This document shows, piece by piece, positions 34,836 to 42,624 of a stretch of 64,000 nucleotides of DNA. Positions within the stretch are counted from its first letter, which is position 1, and each line of letters opens with the position of its first letter. The stretch is from contig JBFWVF010000002.1 in the NCBI GenBank assembly GCA_050246875.1, positions 248,001 to 312,000 on the forward strand, in the 5' to 3' direction. The notes beneath the pieces are model-generated. The model was not told the origin of the DNA, made no database searches, and saw only the letters and a list, made by a program, of their open reading frames with translations. Made by a program: the position numbers and the translations under genes. This DNA comes from SHWB01 sp050246875 (GTDB lineage: Bacteria > Pseudomonadota > Alphaproteobacteria > UBA6615).

Positions 34836-35901
34836 ACACCGCTATCGCGTGCTGCGCGAACGCCGCGGCCGCCGCCCGCCCGGCGATGGCATCGCGATAG
34901 ACCGTCTGGCCACGCGCGGCGATGTCCGCCGTCCGTTGCCGGTCGGCAAGAGCGCCTTCGATCACGGCCGCCAGGTCGGCAAGATCCCACCGGTGGCTAA
35001 GCACCGTCTCGCCGTCCCGGAACAGGTCCGGCCACGTCTCGAGGTGCGACATGTCCGGCTTGAGAAGCGCTGCGCCGGCAATGAAGCTCTCGTAGTCGCG
35101 CAGGTTTATCTCGCCCCAGCCGAAGGGCGACAGGACCAGCCGGCTGCGCGCAAGTTCGGCGAGATAGGCGCGGCGCGAAAGCCGGCCGGACGCGGCATCG
35201 GGACACGCGGCGAGGACGGCGCGCCGCATGTGGCTCACCGTCGCCCGCGCGTACTCCGCCTTCATGCGGGCATTGATCGCGACATCGCGCGGCGCGCGGG
35301 CATCGGCGAAGCGCCGCGGATAGGCAAGCAGTCCGCCGATGCGCAGTGCGCGGTAGGCGCGGGCGCGCCACGGTGCGAGTAGCGAGTGGTCGGCGAGGCC
35401 GCTGTTCCAGAAGAGGCCGAGCCTTGCCAGCAGGGCCGGCTCGCCGACCGGCTGCGAGGACGCCGGCACGGCGTCGACGACGCCGGCGCGGCGGTGGGCG
35501 TCGTCGGTGTAGAGGCGCTGGCCGTAGTGCGGACGGGCATAGGCGGCACGGTCGCGCAGCAACTGGCTCTTGAGATAGCGGCCGACGAGGGGCAGCACCC
35601 ATGGCTGCATCAGCGCCGTGCTGTCGCCGGTGTCGATCCACACCAGGCCGCCGGCCCGGCGGCGCCAGCGCTCCAGCAGCGTCAGCGAATGGCTTCGCGC
35701 CTCGCCGTCCCAGGCGCGCGCGAAGACCTTGCTGTCGATGGCCGCGACGTCGGCGTCGGCGAACTGGTCACCAGGGCGCGTGAAGACCTCGACGGCAAGG
35801 CCCGCCTCGGCCAGCACCCGCCGGTGCGCCAGCAGCGGATGAAGCAGGGCTTGACTGTTGGCCGAGCGGTAGCCCGGCGTCAGCAGGTGAAGGCGTATCA
35901 T
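34759..35901 (-). CDS. Putative glycosyltransferase, family uncertain
   Basis: 380 residues, no family recognised with confidence. It opens MIRLHLLTPGYRSANSQALLHP like a GT-B acceptor domain. Near residue 245 it has SRLVLSPFGWGEINLRDYESF followed by LLKPDMSHLETWPDLF, which resembles the donor-site region of exostosin-like and CgeB-like transferases. The C-terminal ~30 residues are alanine/proline rich. Neighbours (asnB 2 and a sulfotransferase) support a role in polysaccharide assembly. It is divergent from the sulfotransferase gene, with 95 bases between the starts. Confidence 0.7.
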   Translation of the reverse strand: MIRLHLLTPGYRSANSQALLHPLLAHRRVLAEAGLAVEVFTRPGDQFADADVAAIDSKVFARAWDGEARSHSLTLLERWRRRAGGLVWIDTGDSTALMQPWVLPLVGRYLKSQLLRDRAAYARPHYGQRLYTDDAHRRAGVVDAVPASSQPVGEPALLARLGLFWNSGLADHSLLAPWRARAYRALRIGGLLAYPRRFADARAPRDVAINARMKAEYARATVSHMRRAVLAACPDAASGRLSRRAYLAELARSRLVLSPFGWGEINLRDYESFIAGAALLKPDMSHLETWPDLFRDGETVLSHRWDLADLAAVIEGALADRQRTADIAARGQTVYRDAIAGRAAAAAFAQHAIAVFTPTAPAPVAAGPAVRAASAATAPC

Positions 35902-35927
35902 CCGTGTTCTGGCAGTTTACCGGGGCG

Positions 35928-35957
35928 TTGACAGCGGCGGAGGCCGTCGCCTACAGC
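35928..35957 (+). promoter_or_regulatory. Probable sigma70 promoter of the sulfotransferase gene
   Basis: A perfect TTGACA at 35928-35933 is followed after 18 bases by TACAGC (35952-35957), a weak -10 with 3 of 6 matches (CTACAG with 17 spacing is the alternative). A start near 35964 leaves a ~30-base leader ending in GGGGGAG, six bases before the GTG at 35997, so promoter and start codon support each other. Confidence 0.45.
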
Positions 35958-35996
35958 CGGCGCACCGGGGTTGCAGCGCGGCCGGGGGAGCAAGAC

Positions 35997-36845
35997 GTGG
36001 CGTTACCCACCTTCATGATCGTCGGCGCCCAGAAGTCGGGTACGACCTGGGCCTTCGAGTGCCTGAACGAGCACCCGCAGGTCTGCATGCCGACCTTCAA
36101 GGAGGTGCATTTCTTCGACCGTCCCGAGGATTCGCGTTTCAGCCGCCGCGACAAGGGCACCGACTGGTATCTGTCCCTCTTCGCCGACGACGACGGCTGC
36201 CTCGCGCGCGGCGAGGCGACGCCGGACTACATGTTCTATCCGCACGTGCCGGCGGAGCTGCACGCGCTGAACCCCGCGCTGCGCATCGTCTTCATGCTGC
36301 GCGAACCGGGCGAACGCGCCTACTCCGCCTACTGGATGCAGCGCCGCCACCGCACCGATCCGATCTCCTTCGCCGAGGAACTCGCCCGTGAGCCCGATCA
36401 TGTCGAGCGGGGGCTCTATCACCGGCAGATCGCGCGTTTCCTCGCGCTGTTTCCGCGCGAGCAACTGCGCATCTACATCTATGAAGAGGCAACGGCCGAT
36501 CCGGCCGCCTTCATGGCCGACCTGTTCGCCTTTATCGGGGTCGACCCGTCCTTCCGCCCGGCGGCCCTGAACCGCCGCGTCGGCGGCACGCGCCGCCTGA
36601 CTCCGCTCGCCGGCTTCGTGCTCTACAAGGTGATCTCGCCGATCATCAACCACCCGCTCGTCCTGCCGGCGTGGCGCTGGCTGCGGCGCAACGTGGTGCC
36701 CCCCGCCGCGCCCGCGGACTCCGGCGAGCGCGGCTACCCGCCGATGACGCCGGAGGACAGGTCGCTGCTCGATGCCCGCTTCCGCGAGGAGAACGAGCAG
36801 CTCTTCGTGCTGCTCGGCCGCGACGTGCCAGCCTGGCGCCACTAG
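35997..36845 (+). CDS. PAPS-dependent sulfotransferase
   Basis: 282-residue cytoplasmic sulfotransferase that would move sulfate from PAPS to a glycan hydroxyl. The 5'-phosphosulfate loop is FMIVGAQKSGTTW (QKSGTT at residues 12-17) and the 3'-phosphate site is LREPGERAYSAYW around residue 100. These are the heparan/N-deacetylase-type motifs used on carbohydrates. The GTG at 35997 has a strong GGGGGAG site; an upstream in-frame start at 35904 would lie before the predicted promoter. Its stop overlaps the stop of the convergent SGNH gene (CTAG). Confidence 0.9.
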   Translation: MALPTFMIVGAQKSGTTWAFECLNEHPQVCMPTFKEVHFFDRPEDSRFSRRDKGTDWYLSLFADDDGCLARGEATPDYMFYPHVPAELHALNPALRIVFMLREPGERAYSAYWMQRRHRTDPISFAEELAREPDHVERGLYHRQIARFLALFPREQLRIYIYEEATADPAAFMADLFAFIGVDPSFRPAALNRRVGGTRRLTPLAGFVLYKVISPIINHPLVLPAWRWLRRNVVPPAAPADSGERGYPPMTPEDRSLLDARFREENEQLFVLLGRDVPAWRH

Positions 36846-38032
36846 GAGCGGCTCCGGCCGAGCCGTCCGTCGCCGAACGCGGCGCAGATGTCACGCGCGA
36901 TCGCCTCGCCGGCGACGCGGTGGGCCATGGCGTTCCAGTGTCCGCCCAGCGAGCCGCGCCAGGCGTGGTAGTGCGGATCGACGCCGGCGGCGCGCGCGGC
37001 GGCGCGCAGCGGCTCCGTCAGTGGCACCATGCCGATGCCACTGGCGGCGGTGAAGGTGCGCAGCCGCGTCTCGACGTAGTCCGGATGCGCCAGCCCGTAT
37101 AGCGCAAGCTCCCGCCGCCGCGCCTCCGCGTCCGGCGTGACGGCGGCGGCCGGCGGTACGTTCGCCAGCCACAACGCCGCGCCGAGACCGCCGGCCTCGT
37201 CGCGCATCAGCAGCAGCAGGGCCTCGGTCGTGCGCCAGGCCTCGCGGGCGCCGTCGTCGGCCGGCGGCGCCAGCGACATCGGCGAATGCTCGGGCACCGT
37301 TTCGCGCCGCGTCGCCGCATCCTCGGCCAGCGCCGGCACCAGGATCTCGTTCTCGTAGACGGTCTGCAGCACCTGCAGGAGGCGCGAATGAGCGACGACG
37401 TCGTTGCGCAGATTGGACCAGCGCAGCTTGCGCTGGAAATCGGCATTGCGCCGGAAGGAGTCGTCGAGAACGAGACGATCACCCTCCCAGACATAGTAGG
37501 GGTTGAACGGGTTCTGCTCCCACGCCTTCATGTTGTTGCCGAAGTCGTTGCCGCCGTGAAACAGCACGAGGACGAGATCGGGCGCATAGGCCGCGGCCTT
37601 GTGGCGCAGCATGAGAAGCTCCCGTGCCTGCCCATAGCCGGAGACGCCGAAATTGATGATTTCGACCCTGCCCGGCGCCGCCGCGCAGCCGGCGAGCGCC
37701 ACCTCGGCGACGTGGGAGAAGCGCTCCTCGAAGGTGACCTGGAAGCCCTCGGCGAAGGAGTCGCCCAGGACGGCGATGCGGTAGGTGGCCGCCGGCTTCT
37801 CCCGCGCGATCTCGGGGCCGCGCAGGCCGTCGCGGTTGATGCTGACGCGGACCGCGTTCTCCTCGACGTACCACCCCTCGGCGCGCGGCCGGTGCGACGT
37901 GCCGGTGTCGATGTCGTAGAGATAGAACGGCGGGCGCGACCAGTCGGCGACGCGCAGCCCCGCCTCGACGAGCACCAGCCCGAGGACGAGGCTGGCGCCG
38001 ACGGTGACGGCCGCCAGCAGGACCTTCCGCAT
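36842..38032 (-). CDS. Membrane-anchored SGNH/GDSL hydrolase-like protein
   Basis: 396 residues with one N-terminal membrane anchor and an SGNH domain probably facing the periplasm. Block I is VLGDSFAEGF with Ser92, block III is FHGGND with Asn162, and the last block is GGHWNAMAH with His365. The usual last block is D-x-H; here glycine (363) replaces the aspartate, so the triad is incomplete. Related proteins add or remove O-acetyl groups on glycans. It is the last gene of the long minus-strand nonulosonate operon, eight bases behind a methyltransferase. Confidence 0.82.
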   Translation of the reverse strand: MRKVLLAAVTVGASLVLGLVLVEAGLRVADWSRPPFYLYDIDTGTSHRPRAEGWYVEENAVRVSINRDGLRGPEIAREKPAATYRIAVLGDSFAEGFQVTFEERFSHVAEVALAGCAAAPGRVEIINFGVSGYGQARELLMLRHKAAAYAPDLVLVLFHGGNDFGNNMKAWEQNPFNPYYVWEGDRLVLDDSFRRNADFQRKLRWSNLRNDVVAHSRLLQVLQTVYENEILVPALAEDAATRRETVPEHSPMSLAPPADDGAREAWRTTEALLLLMRDEAGGLGAALWLANVPPAAAVTPDAEARRRELALYGLAHPDYVETRLRTFTAASGIGMVPLTEPLRAAARAAGVDPHYHAWRGSLGGHWNAMAHRVAGEAIARDICAAFGDGRLGRSRS

Positions 38033-38040
38033 CGGCTGGC

Positions 38041-38877
38041 TCAGCCCTTGCCGGATGCCAGCGTCAGCCGCGCGAGATGGATCCGCGTCCGCCAGCTCGG
38101 ATAGCCGCGGACGATGTCGGTGACGTCCTCGACGACATAGCCGTTGCGATCCGCCGCGCGCCGGTAGAAGTCGAGCGACTGCATCCAGTTGCGCGGGTCT
38201 TCCTCGATCACGTCCGGGCAGCCGGCCGGCGGCGGATCATACGAGAAGAGAAACACCGAGCCCGCGTGCATCGCCTTGCGCACGTCGCGCAGCGTGTCCT
38301 CGACGTCGCGGGCCGGCATGTGTCCGAACACGGCGTGGCACCACAGGAAGTCGAAAGTGCGGCCGTTCAGCCAGTCGAACGAATTGTCCCGGTTGGTGAT
38401 GAGGGTCGGCCGACGTTCGGCGATGCGATCGGCGAACATGCGGCGCCCGGTCTCGATGCGCTCTCCGCTCGAATCGTTGCCGCTGTAGTTGCCGGGCTCG
38501 AGATATTCGATGACATGGATCGCCGTCCGCAGCATGCCGCAGCCAAACTCGTGCACGCTGTGATGCGGCTGCAAGCCGAAATGCTTGAGGATCTCCAGAT
38601 CCTCGCGGCCGCTCTCGGCGAGGTTCCGCTGGCGCCGCTCCATGGTCGCGTCGTCGCGCTGTTCGACCGCCCACTGGTCGAGCGTGCGGGCGTACCAGCT
38701 CAGGTAGCTGCCGCCGCGCAGCCGGTGCCCGAGATAGGACAGCCGCAGGCGGGCGTTGGCGCGGAACCGCTCCGTCGCGATCCAGCGCCGCCAGACCGCG
38801 CGCCCGACGCCGTGCAGCCACGGCGGCAGCAGGCTGCGGGCGATTCCGACAATCGCGGGATCCTTGCGAACGGCCAT
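38041..38877 (-). CDS. Class I SAM-dependent methyltransferase
   Basis: 278 residues. A Rossmann-type SAM site reads VHEFGCGMLRTAIHVIEYL around residue 110, followed by an acidic loop and FDFLWCHAVFGHMP. The first ~70 residues are basic and hydrophobic and may dock to membrane-bound substrate. Its place at the end of the pseudaminic acid genes suggests methylation of the finished sugar or glycan; the target atom is not predictable. Confidence 0.82.
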   Translation of the reverse strand: MAVRKDPAIVGIARSLLPPWLHGVGRAVWRRWIATERFRANARLRLSYLGHRLRGGSYLSWYARTLDQWAVEQRDDATMERRQRNLAESGREDLEILKHFGLQPHHSVHEFGCGMLRTAIHVIEYLEPGNYSGNDSSGERIETGRRMFADRIAERRPTLITNRDNSFDWLNGRTFDFLWCHAVFGHMPARDVEDTLRDVRKAMHAGSVFLFSYDPPPAGCPDVIEEDPRNWMQSLDFYRRAADRNGYVVEDVTDIVRGYPSWRTRIHLARLTLASGKG

Positions 38878-38910
38878 TGAAGCGGGCTCCGTGGGATGGC
38901 GGCGGGCGGC

Positions 38911-39963
38911 TCAGTCGATCAGTGTCCAGGCGAGCGGCGTGCCGCGCGCGATGGCGGTGCGCGCACGCCGGCCGAGCACGGACGGCAGGTGCTTCGGTGC
39001 CAGCCCGTTGCCCGGGCGGATGCTGCGAACGTTGTCGCGCGTCAGCGGCGCGCCGCCGGGTATGTCGGCGACGGCATAGAGCGAGCGGCGCAGCCGCGCG
39101 TTGCGCTCCTCTTCCGGCACGACCGCCGGCGCACCGCTGCCGAGCGCGGCCCATGCCTCGCGGCAGGTGCGCACCAGCGTGGCGAATTCGTCGGGCTCCA
39201 GCGAGAAGGAGGCATCGGGGCCGCCGTCGGCGCGCGCCATCGTCATGTGCTTCTCGACGATGCAGGCGCCGAGCGAGACGGCCGCGACCGCGACGGTGGT
39301 GCCGAGCGTGTGGTCGGACAGGCCGGCCACGACGCCATGGCTGCGGGCCAGCGCGGGGATGCTGCGCAGGTGGTAGTCCTCGGCGCGGGCGGGATACGCG
39401 CTGACACAGTGCAACAGGGCGACGCCTGTCGCATGCGCCGCGCGCGCCGCGGCGACGGCCTCGGCGATCTCGCCGTCGTCGGCCATGCCGGTCGAGATGA
39501 TCAGCGGCTTGCCCGTCGCCGCAGCGGCAGCGATCAGCGGCAGGTCGATGCATTCGAAGGAAGCGATCTTGTAGGCCGGCGCGCCGAGGGATTCGAGCAG
39601 TGCGATGGCCGTCTCGTCGAACGGGCTGCTGAACACGGTGATGCCGAGTTCGCGGCCGCGTGAGAACAGGTCGGCGTGCCAGTCCCACGGGGTGTGCGCC
39701 TCGGTGTAGAGGTCGTACAGGGTCCGGCCCGCCCAGGGCCCGTCAGTGAGCCGGAATTCCGGCCCGTCGTGGTCGAGCGTGATCGTGTCGGGTGTGTAGG
39801 TCTGCAGTTTCACGGCATCGGCGCCGGTGCGCGACGCCGCCTCGAGCAGGCGCAGCATGTGGGCCTTGCTGCCGAAGTGGTTCCCCGACAGTTCGGCGAC
39901 GATGTACGGCGGATGCTCCGGCCCGATGGCGCGCCCGGCGATCGCGAAGGTCGTGTCTGTCAT
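38911..39963 (-). CDS. pseI: Pseudaminic acid synthase
   Basis: 350-residue NeuB-family enzyme that condenses 2,4-diacetamido-trideoxy-altropyranose with phosphoenolpyruvate to pseudaminic acid. PseI-type marks: PPYIVAELSGNHFGS opening, DAVKLQTYTPDTITLD, FSSPFDETAIALLE, SDHTLG and EKHMTMARADGGPDASFS. The C-terminal SAF (antifreeze-like) domain is RRSLYAVADIPGGAPLTRDNVRSIRPGNGL. Normal length. The ATG at 39963 overlaps the PseG-PseH stop as ATGA. Confidence 0.95.
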   Translation of the reverse strand: MTDTTFAIAGRAIGPEHPPYIVAELSGNHFGSKAHMLRLLEAASRTGADAVKLQTYTPDTITLDHDGPEFRLTDGPWAGRTLYDLYTEAHTPWDWHADLFSRGRELGITVFSSPFDETAIALLESLGAPAYKIASFECIDLPLIAAAAATGKPLIISTGMADDGEIAEAVAAARAAHATGVALLHCVSAYPARAEDYHLRSIPALARSHGVVAGLSDHTLGTTVAVAAVSLGACIVEKHMTMARADGGPDASFSLEPDEFATLVRTCREAWAALGSGAPAVVPEEERNARLRRSLYAVADIPGGAPLTRDNVRSIRPGNGLAPKHLPSVLGRRARTAIARGTPLAWTLID

Positions 39964-41420
39964 GGCTGCGTTGCCCGATGCATGGGCTGCCGAACATACC
40001 AGCCGGCGCCGCGCGGCGCGTAGCCGGCCGCCGCGAACAGGGCCCGCGAGATGCGGTTGCCCGGCAGCACCTCGGCGCGCAGCTCGGCCCATGGCACGGC
40101 ATGGGCGGCCAGCGCGAGGGCGGCCGCGCCGAGGCCGAGCCGCTGGCGCGACGGGTCGATCATGATCGAGACCTCGAAGGCCGCCGTCGCCGCGTAGTCC
40201 TCCGCTGCGTCCAGGCGCACCACGCCGGCGGCCTCGCCGCCGTGCTCGACGAGCTGCAGGAAGCAGCCGGGATCGACACGGCGGGCGGCGAACCAGCGCG
40301 CATGCGCTGCCGGGTCGGGCGCGTCGGCATTGCGCGACCAGCGGCGTACATCGGGGTGGGAGCGCCAGGCGAGGACGGCCGCGGCGTCGTCGGGACCGGC
40401 CGGGCGCAGGGCGACGGGCCTTCCGTCGCGGGCGAGGGTCGGCGAGACCGCCGCGGCGACCCGCGACGCGCCGAGGCTGTCGCAGAGGGCGAGCGCGGCG
40501 CTCCGCATGGCCTGGCGCCGCGCCGTGTCCGGCCACAGCGAGGCCAGCGCCGCGGCGAGGTCGGCCGGCGCACCGTCGGTCACGATCGCGGCGCCTGCCT
40601 GCGCGAGACCGGCGGCGGTGTCGTTCTGGTTGGCCGCCACCGGCACGATCAGCGAGGGTACGCCGAGCGCACAGCGCTCGAGCGCGGAAACGCCGCCGGC
40701 GCCGATCGCCAGCGTCGCGCCGTGCAGGATGGTCGCGACGTCGGGCGGCCCGACATGCAACCGCACGGCGGGCAGGCCGGTGACGAGACGGCGGATGGCA
40801 TCGAGGTGCGGCGCGTCGGGGCCGAGGATGACGTCCACCTGCGCGGTTATGCCGGCGCGGGCGACGGCGTCGAGTGCCGCCTGCGTCGCGTTGGTGGGAT
40901 CGGTCGCGCCGAAGCCGATGCACAGGCGCGCCCCGTGCGGCATTGGCCGGGGACGGCGCTGCGCGAAGTTCGCACGCAGCGGCGCCCAGGCCGGCCCGGC
41001 GAGGATGCGGCAGGCGGCCGGAACGAGGGGCGCGTAGAGCGCGGCGGCGCGGCCCGGCGCGGGATCGAGCAGCAGGTCGCAGTCGTGGCGCCGCGCCGGC
41101 GCGTCGTCGAGGGCGAGGATTCGCCGTGCCCAGGAGCGGCACGCGGCTTCGAAGGCGGCATCGCGCCCGTAGTGATCGACGACCAGGAGATCGCAGCCGT
41201 CCGGCAGGGCCGCCTTCAGCGCCGGAACCTCTTCGTCGGCGCGCGCCGGCAAGGCCAGCGCGGTCATGCCGGTGGCCGGGACGGGCGCGGCCGCCGCCAG
41301 CGTGCACCGCCAGCCGTGCGCCGACAGCGCCGCGCCGAGCGTGGCGCAGCGGGCGACGTGGCCGCCGCCTATCGCGGCCGAGGCGTCGGCGCGAAACACG
41401 GCCTGCATCGGTTCAGGCAT
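39960..41420 (-). CDS. PseG-PseH fusion: UDP-sugar hydrolase with GNAT acetyltransferase
   Basis: 486 residues joining two steps of the pseudaminic pathway. The N-terminal PseG part (to ~330) has the GT-B opening FRADASAAIGGGHVARC, LLVVDHYGRDA and the UDP-site IGAGGVSALERCALGVPSL; it removes UDP from 2,4-diacetamido-trideoxy-altrose. The C-terminal GNAT part has RPAGPDDAAAVLAWRSHPDVRRW, EVSIMIDPSRQRLGLGAAAL and LPGNRISRALFAAAGY; it would N-acetylate the 4-amino group. ATG at 41420 overlaps the pseC stop by eight bases; an ATG at 41408 is equally possible. Confidence 0.9.
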   Translation of the reverse strand: MPEPMQAVFRADASAAIGGGHVARCATLGAALSAHGWRCTLAAAAPVPATGMTALALPARADEEVPALKAALPDGCDLLVVDHYGRDAAFEAACRSWARRILALDDAPARRHDCDLLLDPAPGRAAALYAPLVPAACRILAGPAWAPLRANFAQRRPRPMPHGARLCIGFGATDPTNATQAALDAVARAGITAQVDVILGPDAPHLDAIRRLVTGLPAVRLHVGPPDVATILHGATLAIGAGGVSALERCALGVPSLIVPVAANQNDTAAGLAQAGAAIVTDGAPADLAAALASLWPDTARRQAMRSAALALCDSLGASRVAAAVSPTLARDGRPVALRPAGPDDAAAVLAWRSHPDVRRWSRNADAPDPAAHARWFAARRVDPGCFLQLVEHGGEAAGVVRLDAAEDYAATAAFEVSIMIDPSRQRLGLGAAALALAAHAVPWAELRAEVLPGNRISRALFAAAGYAPRGAGWYVRQPMHRATQP

Positions 41421-42624
41421 CGCCCGGCGCGAGAGCATCGGCAAGGGCGTCGACGACCCGGTCGACGTCGCCGGCCGTCATGCCGACGAAGAGCGGCAGG
41501 CTGAGGGCACGGCGGTAGTAGGCTTCCGCGCCGGGAAGGGAGGTCACGCCGCAGCGCGCGCGCCAGTAGGGCTGGCAGTGGACGGGGATGTAGTGGACCT
41601 GGCTGCCGACGCCGACGGCGCGCAGCCGGCGCATCACCGTGCCACGATCGGTACCGGCGGCGGCGAAGTCGACGAGGGCGACGGCGAGATGCCAGGCCGG
41701 TCGGCAGCCGCCGGCGCGCGGCAGCGGCCGGACCAGCGGCGCCAGCCGCGCCAGCCGCGCCGCGTAGCGGTCGGCCAGCGCGGCGCGCTCGGCGACGAAG
41801 CGGTCGAGCTTGGCGAGCTGGCCGAGGCCGAGCGCGCAGTGGATGTCGGTGGCCCGGTAGTTGTACCCGAGCTGCTGCATCTCGTAGTACCAGGGGTTCA
41901 CGTTGCCGTGCGGATCCATCGCTGCGGCGGCGTCGGCGAAGCGGTCCGGCTCGCGCTCGATGCCGTGGCCGCGAAACAGGCGCAGCCGGCGCGCCAGTTC
42001 GGCGTCCCCGGTGGTCACGGCGCCACCCTCGCCGGTGGTCACCGTCTTCACCGGATGCGTCGAGAACACAGCCATGTCGGAGTGCGCGCAGGCGCCGACC
42101 GGCGACCCGGCGACCTCGCCGCCGAGGGCATGGCAGGCATCCTCGACCACCGCCAGGCCGTGGCGCCGCGCCAGCGCAGCAATCGCCGGCATGTCGGCGC
42201 ACTGGCCATTGAGGTGGACGGGAAAGACCGCGCGCACGCGCCGGCCGTCGGCGCGCGCCAGCGCGGTCTCGATGCCGGCCGGCCGCAGCAGCCCCGTGTC
42301 GGGGTCGACATCGGCGAGGATGACGTCGGCGCCGGTATAGGCGGCGCCGTTCGCCGTCGCGACGAAGGTCTGCGCCGGCACGATCACCGCGTCGCCCGGC
42401 CCGAGACCGAGCGCCAGCGCGGCGAGATGCAGCCCCGCCGTGCCGCTGGAACACGAGACCGCATGCTGTGCCGAGACGCGGGCGGCCAGCGCCGCCTCGT
42501 AGGCCGCGACGGTCGGCCCCGTCGTCAGCCACTCGCCCCGCAGGACGGCGACGACGCGGGCGATGTCGTCCTCGTCGACGTACTGCCGGCCATAGGGAAG
42601 GAAAGACCGCCGCTCGTCCGTCAT
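41413..42624 (-). CDS. pseC: UDP-4-amino-4,6-dideoxy-N-acetyl-beta-L-altrosamine transaminase
   Basis: 403-residue DegT-family PLP enzyme for the second step of pseudaminic acid synthesis. It opens with FLPYGRQYVDEDDIARVVAVL and has GEWLTTGP and SCSSGTAGLHLA. The PLP lysine is Lys193 in FSTHPVKTVTTGEGG, the form typical of PseC. EMQQLGYNYRATDIHCALG follows. The ATG at 42624 overlaps the preceding stop (ATGA). Confidence 0.94.
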   Translation of the reverse strand: MTDERRSFLPYGRQYVDEDDIARVVAVLRGEWLTTGPTVAAYEAALAARVSAQHAVSCSSGTAGLHLAALALGLGPGDAVIVPAQTFVATANGAAYTGADVILADVDPDTGLLRPAGIETALARADGRRVRAVFPVHLNGQCADMPAIAALARRHGLAVVEDACHALGGEVAGSPVGACAHSDMAVFSTHPVKTVTTGEGGAVTTGDAELARRLRLFRGHGIEREPDRFADAAAAMDPHGNVNPWYYEMQQLGYNYRATDIHCALGLGQLAKLDRFVAERAALADRYAARLARLAPLVRPLPRAGGCRPAWHLAVALVDFAAAGTDRGTVMRRLRAVGVGSQVHYIPVHCQPYWRARCGVTSLPGAEAYYRRALSLPLFVGMTAGDVDRVVDALADALAPGDA

